Of a stretch of 50,229 bases of DNA, positions 15,892 to 24,603 are shown piece by piece. Source of the DNA: Kiritimatiellia bacterium. GTDB taxonomy: Bacteria; Verrucomicrobiota; Kiritimatiellia; JAAZAB01. The stretch's first letter is position 1, and each line of letters starts with the position of its first letter. The notes below the pieces were generated by a model. It had not been told where the DNA came from and did no database searches. It saw only the letters and a program-made list of their open reading frames with translations. The position numbers were made by a program, and so were the translations under genes. Location of the stretch: positions 1 through 50,229 of the forward strand of contig JAQUMN010000027.1 of NCBI GenBank assembly GCA_028718125.1, given 5' to 3'.

Positions 15892-17076
15892 TTACGTTGT
15901 AAGAATCCGCAGGGTTTCCCGCGCGATCATCAGTTCCTCTTTGGTGGGGATGACCAGCACCGCCGGCATGGCGCCCTTTTGCGAAATTGTCAGCGCATTC
16001 GCCTTGTTCAGCGCCGGATCCAGGTGAACGCCCAGATAGGTCAGTTGCGCGCATACCATCGCGCGCACCACCGGCACGTTTTCGCCAACACCGGCCGTGA
16101 AGATCAAGGCATCGAACCCGTTCAACACGGCGGCATAAGCCCCGATATATTTAACGAGCCGGTGCGTGAACACATCCAGCGCCAGCTTGGCCGCCGTCGA
16201 ACCGTTCGCAATGGCTTTCAAAATATCGCGCATGTCGTTACTGCCGGCCAGTCCCCGCAATCCGCTCTCCTTGTTTAACATGCGGTCAACTTCTTCCAGG
16301 CTGTAGCCCAACCGGCGCAGGAAGATGACGACTGCCGGATCAATATCACCGCAGCGTGTGCCCATGACCAGGCCTTCCAGCGGGGTCAGGCCCATGCTGG
16401 TGTCCGCCACCTTGCCGCAATTGACCGCCGTGATACTGCATCCGTTGCCCAGGTGTGCCGTTATGAGTTTTAGAGTGTCAAGGTCGCGGCCCAGGATTCC
16501 GGCGGCCGCGACGGACACGAACTGGTGCGAGGTGCCGTGAAACCCATAGCGCCTGATCTGGTTTTTATCGGCAATGTCATGGGGAATAGCGTAGGTATAC
16601 GCGGAGCTCGGCATGGTCTGGTGGAAGGCGGTATCGAACGCGGCCACCATGGGAACGTTCGGGAACAGGTGCTCGCATGCCTCGATGCCTTCGTAGTTGG
16701 GAGGGTTGTGCAATGGCGCCAGGGAGAAGCAATCCAGGATTACCTGTTTGATGGCGGGAGAAATCCTGACCGCGCCGCTGATGGTCGCGCCGCCGTGCAC
16801 CACGCGGTGCCCGATGCCCTCGATCTCGGTCAGGTTGCCGATCACGCCTGTTTTTTTATCCATCAATGCCAGGCAAGCCTCGGAAATGGCCGCCTCGGAC
16901 GAATTGGCCGTAATGTCTTTTTCCATCTTCTGCCCGCGGTGATTGGAATATTTCATCCGCGTGTCCGGCGCATTGATCCGCTCGATGAGTCCCTTGGCCA
17001 GCAATTTTTCGCCGGAGCTTTCGTATAAATTGAATTTGACCGACGAGCTGCCCGCGTTGACGACTAATATTTTCAT
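15892..17076 (-). CDS. ackA: Acetate kinase
   Basis: 394 residues, normal length. It forms acetate + ATP from acetyl phosphate. All catalytic landmarks are intact: NAGSSSVKFNLY at the N-terminus, GHRVVHGG (Arg), FDTAFHQTMP (Asp), RYGFHGTSH (His), AHLGNGCSITA, GTRCGDIDP (Arg), TAGVGENVP and PTKEELMIARET (Glu). This is the canonical copy in a window that also holds two divergent paralogues at 20853-23157. It is first in the ackA-pta pair; no strong SD is visible before ATG 17076. Confidence 0.97.
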   Translation of the reverse strand: MKILVVNAGSSSVKFNLYESSGEKLLAKGLIERINAPDTRMKYSNHRGQKMEKDITANSSEAAISEACLALMDKKTGVIGNLTEIEGIGHRVVHGGATISGAVRISPAIKQVILDCFSLAPLHNPPNYEGIEACEHLFPNVPMVAAFDTAFHQTMPSSAYTYAIPHDIADKNQIRRYGFHGTSHQFVSVAAAGILGRDLDTLKLITAHLGNGCSITAVNCGKVADTSMGLTPLEGLVMGTRCGDIDPAVVIFLRRLGYSLEEVDRMLNKESGLRGLAGSNDMRDILKAIANGSTAAKLALDVFTHRLVKYIGAYAAVLNGFDALIFTAGVGENVPVVRAMVCAQLTYLGVHLDPALNKANALTISQKGAMPAVLVIPTKEELMIARETLRILTT

Positions 17077-17144
17077 GATGCGATATGGATGTTAACGACC
17101 GTAGCCCGAAGGATTGAACCCGGAGGATTAAAAATCCCGATGGG

Positions 17145-17173
17145 ACAATAACAGCTTCCCATTCGCCTGACAA
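17145..17173 (-). promoter_or_regulatory. Possible promoter for ackA-pta
   Basis: On the minus strand, TTGTCA (17173-17168) is followed after 17 nt by TATTGT (17150-17145), 69 nt before the ackA ATG. Confidence 0.45.
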
Positions 17174-17219
17174 GTTTCTTGTGGCAGAAAATAGTGAAAA
17201 CTAAAGGAGCTAGAATATA

Positions 17220-17242
17220 GAAGTCAGAATTTTTCTGACTTC
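17220..17242 (+). other. Hairpin in the ackA/transketolase divergent region
   Basis: GAAGTCAG (17220-17227) and CTGACTTC (17235-17242) form a perfect 8-bp stem around AATTTTT. The whole gene-free stretch 17077-17362 holds this hairpin, a candidate ackA promoter and a repeat-like run (GGATTCCGGATTCCGCATTC near 17274-17293), and nothing else that I can see. Confidence 0.5.
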
Positions 17243-17362
17243 CCAATGGCATGCGCACAGGCATTTCGTTCTGGATTCCGGATTCCGCATTCTGTATTCT
17301 AACGGCCTTTGAAAGCAGTTAGCGTTTTTATAACAACCCAGTCAATTATCGGAGGAAACGAA

Positions 17363-19357
17363 ATGAACCTGGTACTGGTTGCCAATACGATCCGCGGTCT
17401 GGCCATGGATGGCGTGCAGAAGGCCAATAGCGGCCACCCGGGCATGCCCATGGGCACGGCCGATTTTGCCGCGGTCCTGTTCCTTAAACACTTGAAATAC
17501 TGCGCCGCCAACCCTGCCTGGGCCGATCGTGACCGCTTCATCCTTTCCCCGGGGCACGGTTGTATGCTCCTCTACAGCCTCCTGCACCTGGCCGGTTACG
17601 ATCTTAAACTTGACGAGCTCAAGTTGTTTCGCCAGTGGGGCAGCCGTACGCCGGGCCACCCGGAACATGGGATAACCCCCGGCGTCGAAACCAGCACCGG
17701 CCCCCTGGGCCAGGGGTGCGGCAATTCGGTGGGCATGGCCCTGGCGGAAGCCATGCTGGCCGAGCGATTTAACCTGCCCGGCGAGACGATCGTGGATCAC
17801 TATACCTACGGCATCTGTAGTGATGGCGACCTGATGGAAGGCATTTCCCATGAGGCGTTTTCCCTGGCGGGCCACTTGGGGCTCAACAAACTAATATTTT
17901 TCTACGATAGCAACCGGATCACGATCGAAGGCGCCACCGACCTGGCTTATAGCGACGATGTTCGGAAGCGCTTCGAGGGCTACCATTGGAACGTGCTGGA
18001 AGTGGATGGCCATGATATTGCCGCCTTGGACCAGGTCCTCACGCAAGCCCGCACCGAGACTCAGCGGCCGACGCTGATTATCGGCCGCACCACGATCGGC
18101 AAGGGCAGTCCGCACATGGCCGGAACCTCCGAATCGCATGGCGCCCCCCTGGGAGCCGAGGAAGTCAAGGCCACCAAGAAAGCTTTGGGCCTGCCGGCGG
18201 ATCAGGACTTTTTTGTTCCGGATGAAGTGCGCGCGATTTTCGCGGCGCGCGCTCGCGAGTTGCAGGCCGTTGAGGCGCAATGGCAGGCCGCCTTCCAGCA
18301 ATACCGCGCCAAACATCCTGACAAGGCTGCCGCTTGGGATGCCGCCCGGAATCTCGCTCTCCCGGCAGACCTGGAAAAGAGTCTGCCGGTATTCGATCCG
18401 GCCAAGCCGATAGCCACGCGCAACGCGTCCCATACTGTGATCCAGAAATTAGCCGCAGCCGTACCGTATCTCGTGGGCGGCTCAGCGGATCTCGCGCCCA
18501 GCACCCGCACGATCATGGATGGCCAGGGTGACATCAAGCCGCACTCGTTCCTTGGCCGCAATTTCCATTTCGGCATTCGCGAGCACGCCATGGGCGCGAT
18601 TCTGAACGGGATTGCGCTCCACGGCGGCTTCCGCGGCTACGGAGCGACCTTCTATGTGTTCTCGGATTATTTCCGGCCCTCGATCCGCTTGGCCTGTATC
18701 ATGAAACTGCCCGTGATTTATGTCCTGACCCACGACAGTTTTTACGTGGGCGAGGATGGGCCGACGCACGAGCCGGTGGAACACACCATGGCGCTGCGGA
18801 TCATGCCGAACATGACGGTTATCCGTCCGGCTGATCCGACCGAAACCGGCGCTGCCTGGATCGCCGCGCTGAAAAACACGGAGGGCCCCACCGCCATCCT
18901 GCTGACCCGCCAGAATCTGCCGGTGCTCGACCGCACGCAGTTCCCGAAGGCGAATAAACTGGAGCAGGGCGCCTATGTGCTCTGGCAGAGCGCGCCCGGG
19001 CGGCCGCAGATCATATTGATTGCCACGGGCTCCGAAGTGCCGCTGGCGTTGGACGCTGCTCGCGAGGTAGCGAAGGACGGCGTCAAGATCAGGGTGGTGA
19101 GCATGCCGTCCTGGGAGTTGTTCGAAAAACAGACCGACAAGATCAAGAAGTCCGTTTTGCCGCCCTATTGCCGTTGTCGCCTGGCCATTGAGGCAGGCGT
19201 GACGATGGGGTGGGAGAAATACGTGGGCGCCAAGGGTCGCGCATTCGGGCTCAATCACTACGGAGCCTCGGCGCCCTACAAGGTGCTGGCGAAGGAATAC
19301 GGCTTTACCACGGAAAATATCGCGCGCATCGTCCGCGAGATGGTGGCAGAGAAGTAA
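17363..19357 (+). CDS. tkt: Transketolase
   Basis: 664 residues. It is thiamine-diphosphate dependent and moves two-carbon units in the non-oxidative pentose phosphate pathway. The N-terminal half has the family signature ANSGHPGMPMG, SPGHGCMLLYSLLHLAGY, TGPLGQG and the ThDP/metal loop CSDGDLMEGISHEAFSLAG. The middle Pyr domain has VGGSADLAPS, RNFHFGIREHAMGA, TFYVFSDYFRP and HDSFYVGEDGPTHEPVEH. The C-terminal domain has LIATGSEV and SMPSWELF. ATG 17363 is used because SD GGAGG lies at the right distance. Confidence 0.97.
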   Translation: MNLVLVANTIRGLAMDGVQKANSGHPGMPMGTADFAAVLFLKHLKYCAANPAWADRDRFILSPGHGCMLLYSLLHLAGYDLKLDELKLFRQWGSRTPGHPEHGITPGVETSTGPLGQGCGNSVGMALAEAMLAERFNLPGETIVDHYTYGICSDGDLMEGISHEAFSLAGHLGLNKLIFFYDSNRITIEGATDLAYSDDVRKRFEGYHWNVLEVDGHDIAALDQVLTQARTETQRPTLIIGRTTIGKGSPHMAGTSESHGAPLGAEEVKATKKALGLPADQDFFVPDEVRAIFAARARELQAVEAQWQAAFQQYRAKHPDKAAAWDAARNLALPADLEKSLPVFDPAKPIATRNASHTVIQKLAAAVPYLVGGSADLAPSTRTIMDGQGDIKPHSFLGRNFHFGIREHAMGAILNGIALHGGFRGYGATFYVFSDYFRPSIRLACIMKLPVIYVLTHDSFYVGEDGPTHEPVEHTMALRIMPNMTVIRPADPTETGAAWIAALKNTEGPTAILLTRQNLPVLDRTQFPKANKLEQGAYVLWQSAPGRPQIILIATGSEVPLALDAAREVAKDGVKIRVVSMPSWELFEKQTDKIKKSVLPPYCRCRLAIEAGVTMGWEKYVGAKGRAFGLNHYGASAPYKVLAKEYGFTTENIARIVREMVAEK

Positions 19358-19398
19358 GAGTTCATCTTGATGTGTAGGAACGTCAAAGCATGGATTGG

Positions 19399-19465
19399 AT
19401 TCCCGCTTTCGCGGGAATGACGGAATGAATGGACATTGTTTGTCATTCCCGACCTGATCGGGAAT
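19399..19465. repeat. Paired ATTCCCG hairpins (dispersed intergenic repeat)
   Basis: Two perfect 8-bp stems lie in tandem: ATTCCCGC-TTTC-GCGGGAAT (19399-19418) and ATTCCCGA-CCTGA-TCGGGAAT (19445-19465). The flanks GGATTGG and CCAGTG are also related to each other in inverted form. Very similar repeats occur in many unrelated bacterial genomes. It sits between tkt and murA and might terminate tkt. Confidence 0.7.
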
Positions 19466-19504
19466 CCAGTGTCTTTGTTGTGGCCTTTTAACCTAATTCC
19501 TATT

Positions 19505-20779
19505 ATGGCACGATTCATCATCAATGGTCGGCGCAAGATCGGCGGCGCGTTCCAGCCGGCGGGCAATAAGAACGCCGTCTTGCCCATGCTGGCGGCATCT
19601 CTGCTGACCGATGAGGCCATTGAACTGCGTAACGTGCCCCGCATTGAGGATGTGACGACCATGCTGGCCATTCTGACCGAACTGGGGGTCAGCGTGAACC
19701 AGAAGGAGCGCACCGTCCGGCTGTGCGCCCGGGGCATCCGCAAGCGTCGTCTCAGTCGCGAGCTTTGCCACAAGGTGCGGTCTTCCATTTTATTTGCCGG
19801 GCCCATGGCCGCGCGGCATGGCCGGGCCGTGATCTATCCGCCGGGCGGCGACGTCATCGGCCGGCGGCGGCTGGATTCGCACCTCCTGGGCCTGCGCGCG
19901 CTGGGGATCGAGATTACCGGCGGAAAGCATTTCACCTTCCGGCGGCAATCCCTGCGCGGGGCCGATATTCTGCTTGATGAGGCAAGCGTCACGGCGACCG
20001 AAAACATATTGATGGCAGCCGTACTGGCGCCGGGCGCGACCACCATATTTAATGCGGCCTGCGAGCCGCACGTGCAGGATCTGGGAAGCCTGCTGATGAA
20101 AATGGGTGCGCGGATTACCGGGCTGGGCACCAACCTGATCGGCGTGGAAGGCGTGGAAAGTTTGCACGGGGCGGCCCACGATGTCGCGCCGGATCATATT
20201 GAAATCGGCAGTTTCCTTGCGGCCGCGGCGGTCACGGGGGGCGACCTGACGATTGCCCCCGTTTCCCGGCATGATATGGCCCCGATCCTGCATCCGTTCC
20301 AGACGCTGGGCATGGCCTTGACGCTCGACGAGGGGGGCCTGAAGCTTGTATCGCGGCGCCGACCGCGCGTGCGTTCCGAGCTGGGGCTGGCCGTCCCGAA
20401 GTTTGAGGATGGGCCCTGGCCGAATTTTCCGTCCGATCTCATGAGCGTGGCGATTGTGGCCGGCACGCAGGCGCAGGGCACGGTACTGTTCTTTGAAAAA
20501 ATGTTTGAAAGCCGCATGTATTTTGTGGACCGGCTCATCGATATGGGCGCGCGGCTGGTGCAATGCGATCCGCACCGCGTGGTGGTGATCGGGCCATCGA
20601 GTTTGCATGCCATTCCGGTCTACAGCCCCGATATCCGCGCCGGCATGGCGCTCCTGATCGCCGCGCTCTGCGCCAAGGGCACGAGCGTCATTAATAATGC
20701 CGAAGTGATTGACCGCGGCTACGAGCGCGTGGAAGAACGCCTGCGCGCGCTGGGCGCCGATATTGTGCGCGCGACCTGA
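19505..20779 (+). CDS. murA: UDP-N-acetylglucosamine 1-carboxyvinyltransferase
   Basis: 424 residues. It performs the first committed step of peptidoglycan synthesis, adding enolpyruvate from PEP to UDP-GlcNAc. Landmarks are GNKNAVLPMLAASLLT (Lys22/Asn23 region), RSSILFAGP, ATENILMAAVLA, EIGSFLAAAA, WPNFPSDLMSV (catalytic Asp) and VINNAEVIDRGYERVEERL. The active-site loop reads PPGGDVIGRR, so the Cys that fosfomycin alkylates is Asp (residue 116), as in Chlamydia and mycobacteria. The start at MARFIINGRR is preferred; an upstream ATG would add residues from the repeat. Confidence 0.95.
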   Translation: MARFIINGRRKIGGAFQPAGNKNAVLPMLAASLLTDEAIELRNVPRIEDVTTMLAILTELGVSVNQKERTVRLCARGIRKRRLSRELCHKVRSSILFAGPMAARHGRAVIYPPGGDVIGRRRLDSHLLGLRALGIEITGGKHFTFRRQSLRGADILLDEASVTATENILMAAVLAPGATTIFNAACEPHVQDLGSLLMKMGARITGLGTNLIGVEGVESLHGAAHDVAPDHIEIGSFLAAAAVTGGDLTIAPVSRHDMAPILHPFQTLGMALTLDEGGLKLVSRRRPRVRSELGLAVPKFEDGPWPNFPSDLMSVAIVAGTQAQGTVLFFEKMFESRMYFVDRLIDMGARLVQCDPHRVVVIGPSSLHAIPVYSPDIRAGMALLIAALCAKGTSVINNAEVIDRGYERVEERLRALGADIVRAT

Positions 20780-20852
20780 TCCGGGTTCCCCGTTAATTTT
20801 CAGGGACATGCATTTTTCAACCGGTTCAGCCGGCATTAACACTCATCAGCCG

Positions 20853-22091
20853 ATGAAAAAAGGGCAATATATTCTGGTTTTCAATTGCGGCAGTTCTTCC
20901 CTGAGCTGCAAAATCTTTCACTGTGACGAGGCCGCAAATGCCGAACTGGTTTTTTCGGCCAAAGCACATCGGGTCGGCGTGGAAGGAAAAGAAGCTTCCT
21001 TCCTGCAATATCAGATTGCCGGGATCTCCGCCAAGGTTGTGGTTCCGCTGCCGGATCACCGCACTGCAGCGCGGCAAATTCTGGAATACATCCGCTCCAG
21101 GAATGTGCCCGTGAACATGATTGGGCATCGCTTCGTGCACGGGGGTGATTTCTTCAAGGAATCCGTCATCATTGACCGCAGCGTCATGGAACGCTTGCAG
21201 CAATGTGTTCCCCTGGCGCCTATTCACAATCCCGTTTCGCTTTCGGTCATGCACGAGTGCCGGAAGACCATGCCGGGATTGCCGGCCTATGCCGTATTCG
21301 ACACCGCTTTTCATACGACCATACCGGATTATGCCTATACCTACCCGGTTCCGCAAAGCATCCGCGAGCGCTTTCATTACCGTAAATACGGCTTCCACGG
21401 ATTGTCGTATAAGTATATCGCGCGCGCTGCACCGGCTTTGCTCAACCTGCCCGCCGATAAATCCAAGATGGTTGTCTGTCACCTGGGCACGGGCGGCTCC
21501 AGTGTCAGCGCCATTCGCAACGGAGCATCCCGGGACAATTCCATGGGGTACTCGCCGCTGATGGGTTTGCTGATGAGCACGCGTTGCGGGGATATCGACC
21601 CGATGCTCGCAATTTATCTGGCAGTGACATATGACATGCGACCGGACGATCTCCTGAACATGCTGACCGAAAAGAGCGGGCTCCTGGGCGTGGCCGGCTT
21701 TTCCAGCGATCTGCGTGACATTATTGGCAGCGTGACGGGGCAGGAAGACGATCGCGCCGGATTAGCCCTGTGCATGTATGTGCACCGGCTGAAAAAATAC
21801 ATCGGAAGTTTTGTGGCTGTATTGGGCGGAATAGATGCCCTGGTCTTTACGGATGATATTGGGGTTACCAACTGGCTGGTTCGCGAAAAAGCCTGCGAAG
21901 CCATGCAATGGTGCGGATTAAAGTTAGACCGGAAAGCTAATCGTAGCGCATCCCTGACGGACGCCACCTTGATCAGCGCCGCAGATTCGCGCATTAAAGT
22001 CCTGAGTATGCCGACCAGGGAGGAATTGATCATTGCCGAAGAGGGCGCCAGGCTGATAGCAAGGAGGGAAGCAAATGATTCTGCTGTTTGA
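20853..22091 (+). CDS. Divergent acetate kinase-like protein (AckL1)
   Basis: 412 residues of the acetate/propionate kinase family, second family member in the window. It keeps FNCGSSSLSCKIF (Asn11), GHRFVHGG (Arg), FDTAFHTTIP (Asp), KYGFHGLSYKYIA (His), STRCGDIDP (Arg) and MPTREELIIAEE (Glu). Two nucleotide-binding motifs are altered: HLGNG becomes HLGTGG, and the usual TGGIGEN becomes TDDIGVT. It may still be a kinase with different substrate or nucleotide use. It overlaps the next gene by 17 nt (ATG 22075 behind AAGGAGG). The start at MKKGQYIL is chosen by homology; ATG 20808 would add 15 residues. Confidence 0.85.
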   Translation: MKKGQYILVFNCGSSSLSCKIFHCDEAANAELVFSAKAHRVGVEGKEASFLQYQIAGISAKVVVPLPDHRTAARQILEYIRSRNVPVNMIGHRFVHGGDFFKESVIIDRSVMERLQQCVPLAPIHNPVSLSVMHECRKTMPGLPAYAVFDTAFHTTIPDYAYTYPVPQSIRERFHYRKYGFHGLSYKYIARAAPALLNLPADKSKMVVCHLGTGGSSVSAIRNGASRDNSMGYSPLMGLLMSTRCGDIDPMLAIYLAVTYDMRPDDLLNMLTEKSGLLGVAGFSSDLRDIIGSVTGQEDDRAGLALCMYVHRLKKYIGSFVAVLGGIDALVFTDDIGVTNWLVREKACEAMQWCGLKLDRKANRSASLTDATLISAADSRIKVLSMPTREELIIAEEGARLIARREANDSAV

Positions 22092-23157
22092 TCCTGCGCC
22101 GCCCTGCATCCAATGGTGCCTGGTTCGGAACGGCAGCGCCGACGCGCACGCCGTGGAAGCCAAAGCCGGCTGGCAGGAAAAAATTACGGCCGATCTTGAT
22201 GGTTGCGGCCATGTAAAGACTATCGGCTATGTTTTACATAACGGCGGCGACACGATCAGGGATGCCGTTGGTCCGATTACCAAGGAATCGCTGGCCCGCT
22301 TGGCGGACTGCGTCAACCTGCTTCCCGAACACAACAGCCTGACCCTCGCCGCCTGCCGTCATTGGATGGAGTGCCTGCCCAACGCTCGTCATATCCTTTT
22401 ATGCGACACGGCCTTTTTCGCGCACCTGCCGTCCCATGTCCGCGATTACGCCGTGCCGCATGCCCTCACACGCAGGGGTTTGCATCGCTATGGCGGGTCC
22501 GGTCTGGGTCACGAATGGGCCTGGAAACAAATTCAAGCTTTAACCGGAGGCGCTGCGCGGAAAATCGTCAGTATCCATCTCGGCAATCATTCCAATCTGG
22601 CGGCAATCCAAGATGGCCATCCTTTGGAAACAACGGTTGGCTTTACCCATCTGGAGGGCATTATGTCGGCCGAAGGCTGCGGCGACATAGATCCGACCAT
22701 TATCTTTCAGCTCAAGGCGGCGGGCTTTACATACTCCATCATCAATCGCATGCTTTCCACACAGAGCGGGTTTTCCGCCCTGGCAGGTAAGCCGTGCCAG
22801 CTAAGCGATATTCTCGTTCAATCGTCGCCTTCCGGTTTGGCCCTGGCGCGGCGCGTCTTCCTCTATCAAATTGTCAAATATACCGGAGCTTTACTGGCAG
22901 CGCTTGATGGCGCGGATGCGTTTGTCTTGCACAGCGCACCGTCTCTGGATATCATGCCGTTTGTTCGCGAGATTTGTCAGGCGTTCGCTTTTCTCGGCAT
23001 CCGCCTTCAACCGGAAGCCGGCCGGTGCAACGGGATGCTGCAGCAGGTTTCAACGGCGGATTCGGCCATGCCGGTGTTTGTTATGGCTTGTGATCGGTGG
23101 ACCATGCTGAACCGGTGGATTCAATCGTTGGCCAATAAAAAGGAGCATGCAAAATGA
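22075..23157 (+). CDS. Degenerate acetate kinase-like protein (AckL2), predicted pseudoenzyme
   Basis: 360 residues with a strong SD, AAGGAGG, 7 nt before the ATG. Homology to acetate kinase is clear (LCDTAFFAHLP, IHLGNHSNLAAI, GFTHLEGIMS, GCGDIDPTIIFQL, QSGFSALAG), but the active site is gone. The N-terminal NxGSSS is FDPAPPC. GHRVVHGG is GYVLHNGG, so the catalytic Arg is lost. YGFHGTSH is YGGSGLGH, so the catalytic His is Ser. GTRxGDIDP is AEGCGDIDP, so the second Arg is Gly. The frame is intact, so it is not a decayed gene. Overlaps on both sides suggest it works with AckL1 and the FolE2-like protein, perhaps as a regulatory subunit. Confidence 0.85.
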   Translation: MILLFDPAPPCIQWCLVRNGSADAHAVEAKAGWQEKITADLDGCGHVKTIGYVLHNGGDTIRDAVGPITKESLARLADCVNLLPEHNSLTLAACRHWMECLPNARHILLCDTAFFAHLPSHVRDYAVPHALTRRGLHRYGGSGLGHEWAWKQIQALTGGAARKIVSIHLGNHSNLAAIQDGHPLETTVGFTHLEGIMSAEGCGDIDPTIIFQLKAAGFTYSIINRMLSTQSGFSALAGKPCQLSDILVQSSPSGLALARRVFLYQIVKYTGALLAALDGADAFVLHSAPSLDIMPFVREICQAFAFLGIRLQPEAGRCNGMLQQVSTADSAMPVFVMACDRWTMLNRWIQSLANKKEHAK

Positions 23158-23951
23158 AATCACAGCAGAAGAAATTCCTCGTTGACGTGGGCATGCGCGA
23201 TTTGCCGTTTCCGATTCGAGTGATGTCCCGGAATGCAAACGACGGCCAGCCCACGGTGGCGGGCATATCCATATCGGCGCGCATCATGCACGAGTTTGAA
23301 GCGAATTGGATTGATACTTTTATTCAAATCGTCCATCAACACCGCGACCGCATCGGAACGGCAACCCTCAAAAAAAATATTGTCGATTACATTAAAACCC
23401 TGCAAGCTTCCACCGTCACGGTATCCTTCGAATTCCCGTTTTTTTATGAGAAGTTGACGCCAGTCGCACGCGAAAAATGCCTGGTCCGCTACATCTGCGT
23501 CTATACGGTCAAAGCGCATTCCGTTGAAGGAGCGGCCAAAGCCACCCTGCGTGTTAACGTGCCGGCCCTGACAACCTATCCGATGTCGGCGGCGGAAGCC
23601 AAGGGCGGATTATTCAGTCAGTTGAGCGTCATCACGCTGGATGTTGAGCCGCGGACCGACATCTTCCCGGAAGATATTATTGATTTGGTGGACAAACATG
23701 CGCTGGCGCCGATCTACTCATTCCTGACAGCCGAAGATCAGACATATCTCATTCAGAAGGCGCATACCGAAAACAAACCCAGCGTCGTGGTGGTGGACAA
23801 AATCAAAGATGAACTGGCCTACAACAAGAACATCGAATGGTATGCTGTTACCAGCGCCAATTACGGCATGTTGCATTCCTACAGCACCGTGATTGGCACC
23901 GAGAAAAATCTATGGGTGCCCTTCAGCGGCTACGATATTGATAAATTGTGA
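23154..23951 (+). CDS. FolE2/MptA-like (GTP cyclohydrolase IB fold) protein lacking catalytic residues
   Basis: 265 residues; the start overlaps the AckL2 stop as ATGA. The fold match to FolE2 is recognisable throughout: VGMRDLPFPIRV, TVAGISIS, FEFPFFYEKLTPV, RVNVPALTTYP, FPEDIIDLVDKHALAPIYSFL, LIQKAHTENKP and a final LHSYSTVIG. The metal-binding Cys-Pro-Cys of FolE2 is Tyr-Pro-Met (142-144), the following GAHNQ is GLFSQ (His to Phe154), and the late ENFESIH is SANYGMLH (Glu lost). GTP cyclohydrolase activity is therefore unlikely. Operon position argues for a partner role with the kinase-like pair; ligand binding (a pterin or nucleotide) is possible but unproven. Confidence 0.8.
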   Translation: MKSQQKKFLVDVGMRDLPFPIRVMSRNANDGQPTVAGISISARIMHEFEANWIDTFIQIVHQHRDRIGTATLKKNIVDYIKTLQASTVTVSFEFPFFYEKLTPVAREKCLVRYICVYTVKAHSVEGAAKATLRVNVPALTTYPMSAAEAKGGLFSQLSVITLDVEPRTDIFPEDIIDLVDKHALAPIYSFLTAEDQTYLIQKAHTENKPSVVVVDKIKDELAYNKNIEWYAVTSANYGMLHSYSTVIGTEKNLWVPFSGYDIDKL

Positions 23952-23981
23952 TATTATGGCCGTATTCCGGGGGAGAATGTT

Positions 23982-24578
23982 ATGCGGCTGTGGATGGTGA
24001 TAACCATAATGACGGGCGCCCTCTGGGCGGTAACAATATCAGGCAAGGAGGACGCCATGCCGGACTTAAAAGGGAAAAAGGTGTTGATCGTGATCGCGGC
24101 CACGGATTTCAGGGATGAGGAATATTTCGAACCCTGCAACCGGCTTCGCCAGTGCGGGGCCGCCGTGACCGTGGCCAGTTCGGTCAAGGGCCAAGCCGTG
24201 AGTGTGTTCGGCAAAACGGTGGCCACGGACCTGAAAATCGCCGAGTGCAAGGCGGAGGATTACGATGCCATCGTATTTATCGGCGGACCGGGAGCCGCCG
24301 AATTTTTTACGAATGCGACCGCCCAAGCGCTGGCGCGCGCGGCCATGGAACAGGGGAAAGTGCTGGCGGCCATCTGCATTGCGCCGGTTACGCTTGCCAA
24401 TGCAGGTGTATTAACGGGGAAGAAGGCCACAGTTTTTCCATCTTTACAGAGCCAGCTGGCTGCCCGGGGCGCCCTGGTGGTTAGCCAGGACGTTGCCCAG
24501 GACGGCAAGCTTCTGACCGCCAGCGGTCCCAAGGCGGCCCGTGAATTTGCCTTGGCGCTGGCGAAGATGCTGGAGTGA
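23982..24578 (+). CDS. DJ-1/PfpI family protein
   Basis: 198 residues. The DJ-1 fold is clear: KKVLIVIAATDFRDEEYFEP, DYDAIVFIGGPGAAEF, and the nucleophile elbow LAAICIAPVTLANAGVL with the conserved Cys. Family members act as glyoxalase/deglycase-like enzymes, proteases or redox chaperones; which applies here is unknown. Two in-frame starts both have good SDs. ATG 23982 (GGGGGAGA upstream) gives a hydrophobic, signal-like N-terminus (MVITIMTGALWAVTI). ATG 24057 (AAGGAGG upstream) gives a cytoplasmic-type protein. It lies 30 nt after the FolE2-like gene, probably in the same operon. Confidence 0.85.
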   Translation: MRLWMVITIMTGALWAVTISGKEDAMPDLKGKKVLIVIAATDFRDEEYFEPCNRLRQCGAAVTVASSVKGQAVSVFGKTVATDLKIAECKAEDYDAIVFIGGPGAAEFFTNATAQALARAAMEQGKVLAAICIAPVTLANAGVLTGKKATVFPSLQSQLAARGALVVSQDVAQDGKLLTASGPKAAREFALALAKMLE

Positions 24579-24603
24579 GAAGCATATTCGATCGGGAATC
24601 ATT

